Positions 1 to 6,315 of a stretch of DNA of 6,491 nucleotides are shown here, one piece after another. The notes under the pieces are model-generated. The model saw nothing but the letters and a program-made list of their open reading frames with translations, made no database searches and was not told the DNA's origin. The DNA comes from CALMFT01 sp041674565 (GTDB taxonomy: Bacteria > Patescibacteriota > Gracilibacteria > Absconditabacterales > Absconditicoccaceae), in assembly GCA_041674565.1 (NCBI GenBank), contig JBAYVQ010000051.1, positions 1 through 6,491 on the forward strand, read 5' to 3'. The stretch's first letter is position 1, and every line of letters starts with the position of its first letter. Made by a program: the position numbers and the translations under genes.

Positions 1-696
1 GCATGAATCCAAAAAACGACATTGTTGGACTATCCAGGTAAAGTGGCTACCATGATATTTACGCCGTGATGCAATATGAGATGTCATTATTGCTACAATG
101 ATCAGTTTGTAATACCAGAGAAACTGCAAAATGTCATGAAAGATCTTGTGAGCGAGACCGCTTTCTTCAACTTTCTACAAGCTAGGAAACATTTGATAGA
201 AGGTGTGGTAATTTGCGGAGGAGAGCCTACCATACAGGCTGATTTGATCCCCTTTATCCAAGCTATCAAAGAACAAACAGGCTTGTGCGTAAAGCTCGAT
301 ACCAATGGTCGTGAACCACACATGGTACAACAACTTATTGATCAGCACTTGGTAGACTATGTAGCGATGGATGTGAAATATGCATTTGATGATTATGAAC
401 GTTTGGTCTGAGTGAAGGAAGATATGAATCCATACCAAGAGATGGTAAAGACCTTGCTAAACAGCGAGATAGACTATGAGTTTAGGACCACAGTGATCAA
501 GTGATACCATACCAACGCAGTGCTTGAATCCATAGGCGAGATGATCAATGGAGCAAAGCGCTATGTCTTGCAGCAGTTTTTGCCCAGCAGGACGCTCAAT
601 CCTCATTTTATGGGATCAGGATTTTCTCTTGAAGAAATGAATAATCTGAAGCTCCTCATGAGCCCTTATACGCAAGAATGTTTAGTACGTTGATAA
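1..696 (+). CDS. nrdG: Anaerobic ribonucleotide reductase activating protein, NrdG-like radical SAM enzyme (5' partial)
   Basis: This is a glycyl-radical activase of the radical SAM superfamily. By family it would use a 4Fe-4S cluster and S-adenosylmethionine to install the radical on anaerobic ribonucleotide reductase. The frame opens before the window; the visible part starts GIQKTTLLDYPGK, close to the usual N-terminus of the family, so probably fewer than ten residues are missing. The cluster motif is C24-x3-C28-x2-C31, preceded by TP-Gly with the glycine encoded by TGA at 67. The SAM-binding CGGEPT lies at residues 72-77. Later family blocks are YEFRTTVIKGYH and YVLQQFLP. The visible part is 231 residues and ends VRG-TAA. 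In-frame TGA codons are at 4, 67, 409, 502 and 691. The partner reductase NrdD is not in the window. A pyruvate formate-lyase activase is the main alternative, but the DYPGK and LQQF blocks favour NrdG. Confidence 0.9.
641..649 (+). repeat. ATAATCTGA word, copy 1
   Basis: Exact copy inside nrdG, read there across Asn-Asn-Leu-Lys codons. Preceded by A. Confidence 0.6.
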
Positions 697-867
697 AAAT
701 AGTGAGTAGTCTCACTGCTCTTGGTTTATGTAAACGATAAACGACTTTCTTGCCAACTTTTTGACTTTGCGGTACTGAAATATATTTTGAAGATTACTAT
801 TTATTTTGTCATCATCATACCATGAACAAAGGAATTGATTATGATTAACAAATTTCAGTCTTAGAGA

Positions 868-915
868 AACTCCTCTAGGATTTTTTTCTGCAAAAAAGGA
901 GTTATCTTGTTTTTT
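868..915 (+). terminator. Hairpin followed by a T-run; possible intrinsic terminator
   Basis: AACTCC (868-873) pairs with GGAGTT (898-903). Inside it, six T (882-887) pair with six A (892-897) around a CTGC loop, with an unpaired 874-881 on the left arm. A run of six T follows at 910-915. It lies between nrdG and tRNA-Val, 171 bp past the nrdG stop, so it could end nrdG readthrough before the tRNA promoter. The rest of 697-943 contains no gene that I can support. Confidence 0.4.
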
Positions 916-943
916 CTGATTATATAATTATTAGTAGCAGACA

Positions 944-958
944 TTTTTGTAGTAGTAT
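944..958 (+). promoter_or_regulatory. Putative promoter of tRNA-Val
   Basis: TTTTTGTA (944-951) runs into GTAGTAT just upstream of the tRNA 5' end at 964. A TGTAGT hexamer (948-953) is placed to act as a -10 element giving a leader of only a few bases. No good -35 is visible; TAATTA at 925-930 has the right spacing but is weak. The same TTTTTGTA string precedes the genes at 3640 and 4978, which is the main support. Confidence 0.45.
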
Positions 959-963
959 TGTAT

Positions 964-1036
<73 letters not shown>

Positions 1037-1056
1037 TTTTTTTTATTGCTTTTTTT
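1037..1056 (+). terminator. T-rich tail after tRNA-Val
   Basis: Eight T (1037-1044) are followed by ATTGC and seven T (1050-1056), directly after the base-paired 3' end of the tRNA. The structured tRNA followed by a U-tract is a plausible simple terminator. The same bases encode the stop codon and lysine/glutamine-rich C-terminus of the convergent nucleotidyltransferase-like gene, so this is not free intergenic DNA. Confidence 0.4.
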
Positions 1057-1858
1057 GCTCATTGAGTAATTCGTGTATCTTAGGTTTCAGCTTAGTATTC
1101 AAATAATCAATAACCGAAAAACAATGACTTGATCACCGATATTCATTGTTTTGTGCATAGTCCATGCCTATGATAGTATTTTGGAGATTGACTTGTTCGT
1201 TTGATCCAAAATAGCTGCCCGTCAGATTGACATCCCCTTGTTGTTGTAAGAGTGCCGCAATTTCTTGTTTGTAGTATCCTCGATCTTTCATGCTTTGGAA
1301 CTCGATCCTCTTGAGATACCAGAAAAATTCCTTTTGCGGTATGATGAGTCCTGGTGCAAACGCATCCTGATCGTAATTGTATCTAAAGCACATAGTCGCT
1401 GCTTCTAGCCTGTTGATTCTATTGGAAAATACGTACACATCTTCCCGTCCGAGGTATTGAGCCGCTTGTCTTTTTCGGCAATCAAAATAATCCACTCTAT
1501 CGTCTAGTGATAAGTCCATGAGTTTTTGGTAGCTATTGGGCTCCAGTAGCAATATATCGATATCTTTTACCTTTGCTTCGGGATGATGATGCAGGTAGTA
1601 CAGTGCTGAACCAAACAGTAATCAGCTTATGTTATGTTTTTTGAGATCTTCATCTATTTTTGCTAGCATCGGCAAAAAAGGCATAGTTTCAGGAGTAGGA
1701 GGCTCTTTTATTTTCCCTAAAAGACGCTGTATGATATGTGGAAGTTTCATGATGTGCATTATAAAAGATAATCTGATGCTACTTGTTGTTTGTCCATCCT
1801 GAGATTGAGCCAATTGGGGTTGATTTTGGAATAAGCATTGTGTATACTTATCATCCAT
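1043..1858 (-). CDS. Nucleotidyltransferase-fold protein, substrate unknown
   Basis: This 271-residue protein becomes continuous only when TGA is read as Gly (residue 79 and one near the C-terminus, complement of 1133-1135). The pol-beta-type nucleotidyltransferase signature is visible: LLFGSALYYL with G83-S84, then D99-I-D101 in KDIDILLL, and a possible third acidic position in VDYFD (D123 or D126). The region after it is helical-looking and matches no substrate-specific family that I recognise. Of the starts considered, ATG at 1858 sits 19 bases behind a TATAGT -10 element. The first 33 residues are Gln/Ser-rich, however, and a second ATG at 1759 (MHIMKLP) would give a 238-residue protein. 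No HEPN-type partner gene is adjacent, so a MNT/HEPN toxin pair is not supported. It could modify RNA, a protein or a small molecule. The stop is TAA, 6 bp from the convergent tRNA. Confidence 0.7.
1768..1776 (+). repeat. ATAATCTGA word, copy 2
   Basis: Exact copy preceded by G, antisense to the nucleotidyltransferase-like gene. It is 8 bases upstream of that gene's alternative ATG at 1759. Confidence 0.6.
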
Positions 1859-1877
1859 TCAGAAATTGAGTACAAAT

Positions 1878-1905
1878 ACTATAATAATGTAATAAATTAT
1901 GTCAA
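1878..1905 (-). promoter_or_regulatory. Promoter of the nucleotidyltransferase-like gene
   Basis: Read on the minus strand, TTGACA (1905-1900) and TATAGT (1883-1878) are separated by 16 bases, close to the sigma-70 consensus. Transcription would start near 1871, about 13 bases before the ATG at 1858, which favours that start over the ATG at 1759. Confidence 0.6.
1880..1885 (+). promoter_or_regulatory. Putative -10 element for murG
   Basis: A perfect TATAAT lies 37 bases before the murG ATG. Its -35 is poor (TTCAGA at 1858-1863, 16-base spacer). It overlaps the -10 of the divergent promoter almost completely. Confidence 0.4.
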
Positions 1906-1922
1906 TTACTATTGATATTTTT

Positions 1923-3026
1923 ATGTCCAAAAAATCACCTCATCATATAGCATTTGCAGGAGGTTCTACCTGAGGACACGTGGTCCCTATTGCATCGTTG
2001 CTCAAATACGCCTTGCGAAAAAATTATCGCAATGTGCATGAGACAGCTGCGTTTTTTTGGTTTGGAGAGCCCGATAGTCTGGAGGAACAAGAATGCAAAA
2101 GATTGCGTGAAGATGATTATCAGATCCATTTTTTGGGTATTATGTCTGGGAAAATGCGTCGCCAACCAAATGTGATGGAATTTTTGCATAATATTACAGA
2201 TGCGTTCAAACTCTTTTGGTGAACGCTTCAGTCCATGCGATACCTCAAAAAATACCATATAGATACGATCTTTTGTAAATGATGATACGTCAGTTTACCA
2301 GTAGTATTTGCCGCAAAATTGTTGTGAGTGCGTATCGTAGTGCATGAATCTGATAGTACACCAGGCTTGAGTACTCGTATTGCGGCAAAGTTTGCCAGTA
2401 AGATATTTCTTGGATTTCCTGAAGTGTTGCAGGGTGGTGAGTATGTGGGTCAGATTATTTCTCATGAACTCATCAACCAAAGACTTGCTGAATCACCTCA
2501 AGTCGACAAACCAACGATATTGGTGAACTGTGGCTCTCTGGGCTCTGCAAGCGTACACAAGGCGCTCTTGGGTTTGTTGGAGTTAGACTCAGAACTACTA
2601 GAGAAGTTTCATTGGACCGTCTTGCTAGGCAAGCTCAATAAAAACTTTAGAGTGCATTATGAACAGTATCCTCAGATAATGGTTTATGATTTTGCTGATC
2701 AAAAGTTGATGGGCAAGCTCTATTGTGATGCAGATATCAGTATTTGCCGCGGAGGTAGTACAACACTCATGGAGCAGCAGTTATTTGGTATCCATCAGAT
2801 TATCATACCTATCCCTTGGACTCACGACCAATTTCTCAATGGGGAGTTTTTTGCCAAAACATATGGTCATACACTTATTGACCAAACCAAACCATTTCGA
2901 TCGGCTGCATTGGGAGATATCCTCTTATCCAAAACGAAGTACCGCAAACAGCCAGTGCAGATACAAGATGTCGTACAGCAGGTGACAGCAACAAAGGACC
3001 GCATTTTGGATAGTCTTTTAACTTAG
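1923..3026 (+). CDS. murG: UDP-N-acetylglucosamine--N-acetylmuramyl-(pentapeptide) pyrophosphoryl-undecaprenol N-acetylglucosamine transferase
   Basis: MurG transfers GlcNAc from UDP-GlcNAc onto lipid I, forming lipid II on the cytoplasmic face of the membrane. The 367 residues fit the family length. Family landmarks occur in order: the glycine loop GGSTGGH (13-19) with catalytic-type His19, CKGGYVS (118-124), HESDSTPGLSTR from residue 141 (the HEQN-type block), NCGSLGS (202-208) at the start of the second Rossmann domain, and CRGGSTTLMEQQLFG (275-289) with Glu284 at the UDP-GlcNAc-contacting position. Five glycines are encoded by TGA (1971, 2220, 2280, 2283, 2325); 2280 and 2283 are adjacent and form the GG of KGGY. 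The start ATG is the only one that includes the first glycine loop, and no Shine-Dalgarno sequence precedes it. The stop is TAG. The DUF1801 gene follows after 14 bp. No other mur genes are visible. Confidence 0.95.
2450..2458 (-). repeat. ATAATCTGA word, copy 3
   Basis: Exact copy on the minus strand inside murG, where the plus strand TCAGATTAT spans Gln-Ile-Ile codons. Confidence 0.6.
2795..2803 (-). repeat. ATAATCTGA word, copy 4
   Basis: Exact copy on the minus strand inside murG, spanning His-Gln-Ile-Ile codons. Preceded by G on its own strand. Confidence 0.6.
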
Positions 3027-3040
3027 TATATACTACAGAT

Positions 3041-3487
3041 ATGAAAATAATCTGAGCAACAACGATAGATGAATATATCGCTTGATTCCCACAAGAGCAA
3101 CAGGCACTTTTGCAGCATCTGAGACAATTGATCAATGCTGTACGCGATCCTCACTTAGATGAATCGTATAGATGGTCCATGATCACACGAGAGATCCCTT
3201 TGAGTCGCTATCCCAAAACGTATAATGATCAACCACTTGCGGTGATAGCCCTAGCGAGACAAAAAAACAACTATGCCTTGTACCTGACTGGTATGTATAC
3301 TGGTAGTAATCCACGAAGAGATCTAGTCATGAAATGATTTCAAAGAATAGGTAAAAAACCCGATATGGGCAAAAGTTGTGTAAGATTTCGCGCCATAGAG
3401 GATATTCCTTTGGATGAAATACTGACAGTGGCCCGCGAGTGCAGCGCTGAAGCGTGTATCAAATTGTATGAAGACAGCAGGAAATAA
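3041..3487 (+). CDS. DUF1801 domain protein (YdhG-like)
   Basis: This is a small cytosolic protein of 148 residues whose pattern matches the DUF1801 fold: an N-terminal TIDEYIAGFPQEQQALLQHLRQLI block, a central segment around YRWSM and ALYLTGMYTG, and a C-terminal GKSCVRFRAIEDIPLDEILTVAR block. Some family members are annotated as iron chaperones, but the general biochemical role is not settled and I do not assign one. Three glycines are encoded by TGA (3053, 3083, 3335); the one at 3083 sits in the conserved Ala-Gly-Phe-Pro of the first helix. The start ATG is 14 bp behind the murG stop, so cotranscription with murG is likely, although no functional link is evident. The stop is TAA. No terminator is obvious in the 152 bp downstream. 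Confidence 0.75.
3047..3055 (+). repeat. ATAATCTGA word, copy 5
   Basis: Exact copy at codons 3-5 of the DUF1801 gene, read Ile-Ile-Gly with TGA as the glycine. Confidence 0.6.
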
Positions 3488-3589
3488 GATGTTTTGTTGT
3501 TTGCTTCGCCCAATGATTTCATATATATCCTTGTAATATGTCAACTATCTATACCTATTGATCTGGGTTTACAAATAATCATCCTTTTC

Positions 3590-3611
3590 TTTTTGTAGTG
3601 AAATAATTATG
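3590..3611 (+). promoter_or_regulatory. Putative promoter of the SecA C-terminal gene
   Basis: TTTTTGTA (3590-3597) followed by GTGAA and ATAATTATG (3603-3611) lies 29 bases before the ATG at 3640. The upstream region of the gene at 4978 carries the same two blocks without the GTGAA. TTTACA at 3568-3573 might be a -35, but its spacing to TGTAGT (20 bases) is long. Confidence 0.45.
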
Positions 3612-3619
3612 TATAGACT

Positions 3620-3628
3620 TCAGATTAT
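3620..3628 (-). repeat. ATAATCTGA word, copy 6
   Basis: Exact copy on the minus strand in non-coding DNA, 11 bases before the SecA C-terminal gene's ATG. Confidence 0.6.
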
Positions 3629-3639
3629 TTTTTCTTTTC

Positions 3640-4881
3640 ATGATGCCAGAAATCAAAACCCTTATGTATAAAGGTAGACACCCTTATGCTAGTATTGTTA
3701 TCAAACCCGATCGCGTAGATCCCACAAAAGAATTAGAGCTAGTAGAAAAGGACGTCCAGTTTGGGCTTTTTGTACTTGGTACAGAGAAACACGAATCAAG
3801 AAGAATTGATAATCAGCTCAGAGGTAGATCTGGAAGACAGTGAGACCCTGGTGTTTCTCAGTTTTATGTAGCGCTAGACGATGAAATCATGCGTAAGATG
3901 GGCGGAGATACCATCAAATCTATCGCTAAGAGATTGCTACCTGTGGAGGAGTTGTCTAAATTGGAGCTTACGCAATCTCAGTTTACGAGCTCTATCACGC
4001 GTGCTCAAAAGCAAATGGAGTGATACAATTTTTCTATAAGAAAGCATCTGTTTGATTATGACAATGTAGTGAACAAGCAAAGGATGAGGGTATACGGCAA
4101 GAGAGATGAAGTATTGTTGTGGAATCCTAGCAAACAAGAAGATATTTTTACGGAGATTGCTGGACTGATCAAAGAAGTAGTGGATCATACGGTTTCTCAC
4201 TGGCGTAAATCTGAACAGAGCTACGCAGAGCTAGTAGAAACAATCAATCAGATATTTGGTATTGCTATAACGGATAGGATCCCAGAAACAAAAAACATAC
4301 ATAAAAATGATAATCTGAGCTCTGAGATTACGACCTATCTTATTGAAGAGTTTGATCGTAAGGTACACATTATCGTGGATGCTGAGCAGTTGATGATGAT
4401 ATTGAGGTCATTGTACCTCGAGAGTATTGATAAATACTGGATTGAGCATATAGATACGATGCAGCATTTGAGAGAAAAGGTAGGCTTGTATGGATACGCA
4501 CAGCAAGACCCGTTGGTAATATACAAACAAGAGTCGTACAAACTATACTCTCAGTTGTGGCTGAGTATCAAGATGGAGTTTTTATCCATGATCTTCAAGA
4601 TTGACTTCACACAATTTCATGGACTAGGTGGAGAGATTGATTTTGGGCAAGTCGATACCAATGAGGAGGAGTTTGAACAACCTGTACTCGATATGGATGC
4701 AAAACCCATACCCAAAGCTCGTATCAGCTTATCTTGAAATACACCACATACTGATGGAGTAGAAGTTATTGATCTTGCTGCTGCCAAGCCATCGACTATG
4801 TTGGACCACAAGAAAGTGTGACCAAATGAACCATGTCCTTGTGGCAGTGGCAAAAAATACAAAAAATGTCATGGGAAATAA
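3640..4881 (+). CDS. secA: SecA preprotein translocase ATPase, C-terminal half only
   Basis: This protein matches the C-terminal half of SecA, the motor of the Sec export pathway. GTEKHESRRIDNQLRGRSGRQG (47-68) is the end of the second nucleotide-binding domain with helicase motif VI. Next come the helical scaffold (IRKHLFDYDNVVNKQR, 133-148), the two-helix finger region with YWIEHIDTMQHLREKVGLYGYAQQDP (266-291), and the zinc-binding tail C399-P-C401 ... C410-H411. It has 413 residues against roughly 900 for E. coli SecA. The whole first ATPase domain, Walker A and B, and the preprotein cross-linking domain are absent. Upstream, the frame is closed by TAA at 3604-3606, and a promoter-like sequence precedes the ATG, so this is not a missed longer gene. 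TGA-encoded glycines are at 3841, 4021, 4735 and 4819, all in family-compatible positions. No decay is visible. It may be half of a split SecA, a duplicated fragment, or an early pseudogene. Confidence 0.9.
4310..4318 (+). repeat. ATAATCTGA word, copy 7
   Basis: Exact copy inside the SecA gene, spanning Asp-Asn-Leu-Ser codons. Preceded by G. Confidence 0.6.
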
Positions 4882-4903
4882 TACTGTACTATAAATAATG
4901 ATA

Positions 4904-4932
4904 TTGACAACTATTATTTGCATTTTTGTAAT
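4904..4932 (+). promoter_or_regulatory. Promoter of the hypothetical gene at 4978
   Basis: TTGACA (4904-4909), a perfect -35, is followed by a 17-base spacer and TGTAAT (4927-4932), which differs from TATAAT at one position. Transcription would start near 4940 and leave a leader of about 40 bases. It lies 22 bp after the secA stop, so the downstream gene need not depend on secA transcription. Confidence 0.65.
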
Positions 4933-4977
4933 AATTATGCATACTAGTTTGCTCTTTATTTGCTATTTTCATGCGTT

Positions 4978-5571
4978 ATGATGACCGCTGATCTCCCACC
5001 AAAATCACCTATAGAAAGTACATATATCGCTCCCACATTGCCTGAGACTAGTTATGTGCTACATGCAAATAGTCTGGCGGATATACTGGGACCAACGCCA
5101 AATCCTAGCGAACTGCTGCATCTGTATATGACAGATTATCCTCAGTTTATTCAGCAGTTTTATGAGTATATCACTTCTGACGATATGAAAGCTGAGACGA
5201 TGGATGGCTTTGATCGAGACCAGTACAAAAAATATATGAAACAATATTTTGTAAATATGAATGAAAATGTGCCATTGAAGCAACTTCCAGCTCCATTGAG
5301 AAAGTGATACGAAGATTTGTTTCGTGCCTGAGCTGAGAACCAGCAATTCAAGAAAGCGGTGCAATCTATGTTGGTCCCCACTAGCGCTTTGATTGACAAA
5401 AAAACAGGCAAGATGAAATGAATATATGGAAGCGATAGTGGTTCTGGATTTACTGGGAAAATAGTCATTCTTATGATAGACTTATACAATACGACATTTA
5501 CAAAACCAGCGGAAACAAGCGCACCAGAACAGCTAAAGCCCACAACAAAAACTCCTACAGCAAGAGCCTAA
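4978..5571 (+). CDS. Hypothetical protein, 197 residues
   Basis: I do not recognise this protein. It is continuous only with TGA as Gly (5305, 5329, 5419). It has no obvious signal peptide or membrane helix. The middle (about 45-130) is helical-looking, charged and rich in Tyr/Phe/Gln (for example YPQFIQQFYEYI and DQYKKYMKQYF). The last 25 residues are a Pro/Thr/Ala-rich tail that looks disordered. Of the two ATGs in tandem (4978, 4981) I took the first. A TTG at 4960 would extend it by six residues, and the ATG at 4971 is out of frame. It follows secA on the same strand but has its own strong promoter. Its TAA stop overlaps the stop of convergent trmD. It may be a lineage-specific protein of the Gracilibacteria/Absconditabacteria. 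Confidence 0.7.
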
Positions 5572-6239
5572 GTCATCATATCCTCCCTCCATGTATCAAT
5601 ATTTTTGTGATGGCCAGACAGTAAAATGTCTGGTATTTTGTAAGCATAAACTTCTTGAGGTCTCGTGTAGTGTGGGTTTTCTATAGTATCTGCTCATACT
5701 TGGGGATAATAACTCTCTGTAACGGGTGGCTTATGTGTTCATCCTGGCAATAATCTTGTCACGGCTTCCATAATCAGCATACAGGGCACTTCTCAGCCAT
5801 AGGTAATATATTTTCCCACTGATCGTTTGTGAAATTGCTTGGGGTAGTGGTCGAGACAGTATTGTTCAAACCTGTGGTCTATACCTTCATACCTACCACA
5901 TATCAAGATAATGTGTTGCTGCGTACACAACTCAAATGCTTTAGCTTGCTCGAAATACACAGTAGAAGGAGACGGATAGATAATCTGAAATGGATGATCT
6001 CCTATCATAGCGACCGCATGATTGACCGCATCAATGGCAGGTTTTGCTTTCATGAGCAGGCCCTCGCCTCCTCCGTAGACTTTATCGTCTACTGTTTGGT
6101 GCCTGTCGGTGGTAAACTGCCTGGGGTTGATATACTCGAGTTTTACCAGCTTTTTGTCTACCGCTTTACCAAACAAAGCTATATGCGACCATGAGTCAAA
6201 CAGCTCTGGAAATATCGTCACAATATAAAATGTAAGCAT
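5568..6239 (-). CDS. trmD: tRNA (guanine-N1-)-methyltransferase (m1G37)
   Basis: TrmD methylates N1 of G37 in tRNAs that have G at position 36, which prevents +1 frameshifting. It is a trefoil-knot SPOUT enzyme and normally a homodimer. Family blocks in order: FTTDRHQTVDDKVYGGGEGLLM (42-63), YPSPSTVYF (88-96), CGRYEGIDHRF (114-124), SVGKYITYGGEVP (140-152), VTRLLPGG (160-167) with the conserved Arg162, and ENPHYTRP (187-194). The IPDILLSGHH block (202-211) lies near the end. TGA glycines are residues 149, 167 and 182. The protein has 223 residues against 255 in E. coli and lacks the C-terminal helical tail. The position of the E. coli general base Asp169 (TEDSF) appears as Glu175 (VTESYY). 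The gene stands apart from the usual rpsP-rimM-trmD-rplS cluster and ends TAG, overlapping the neighbouring stop. Confidence 0.93.
5614..5633 (+). terminator. Possible terminator of the hypothetical gene, inside trmD
   Basis: CCAGACA (5614-5620) and TGTCTGG (5627-5633) form a perfect 7-bp stem with a 6-base loop, followed by TATTTTG. It begins 42 bases after the hypothetical gene stop. On the other strand these bases encode the conserved PDILLSG of TrmD. The U-tract is imperfect, so function is uncertain. Confidence 0.4.
5980..5988 (+). repeat. ATAATCTGA word, copy 8
   Basis: Exact copy antisense to trmD, whose own strand reads Gln-Ile-Ile there. Preceded by G. Confidence 0.6.
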
Positions 6240-6284
6240 AGTCTTAGTACAATTAAAATAGTATTTGATGATGTTTTGATTATG

Positions 6285-6290
6285 TATAAG
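6285..6290 (+). promoter_or_regulatory. Weak -10 candidate for tsaE
   Basis: TATAAG sits 25 bases before the tsaE ATG in the 76-bp divergent trmD/tsaE gap. No convincing -35 is seen. ATTTTGTAG directly abuts the ATG and resembles the TTTTTGTA string of other promoters here, but it is too close to the start to act the same way. I could not pick out a convincing trmD promoter on the other strand. Confidence 0.25.
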
Positions 6291-6315
6291 CTGATTTTAA
6301 TCATTGATTTTGTAG

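Noticed and set aside
701..716. Perfect hairpin AGTGAG-TAGT-CTCACT just after nrdG
   Set aside because: The stem is only 6 bp and no T-run follows, so I do not call it a terminator.
2303..2750. 12-base direct repeat AGTATTTGCCGC at 2303-2314 and 2739-2750 in murG
   Set aside because: About one such 12-mer pair is expected by chance in 6.5 kb, and the copies are read in different frames.
3640..3780. C-terminal piece of a split intein at the start of the SecA half
   Set aside because: The first 46 residues contain no HN-Cys/Ser/Thr splice junction or intein block, and they align in place with the variable SecA loop.
4971..4980. ATG at 4971 as the start of the hypothetical protein
   Set aside because: It is out of frame with the long reading frame and soon meets a TAG.
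5829..6194. Plus-strand open frame of 121 codons opposite trmD
   Set aside because: It is the complement of the well-conserved trmD and shows no protein features of its own.
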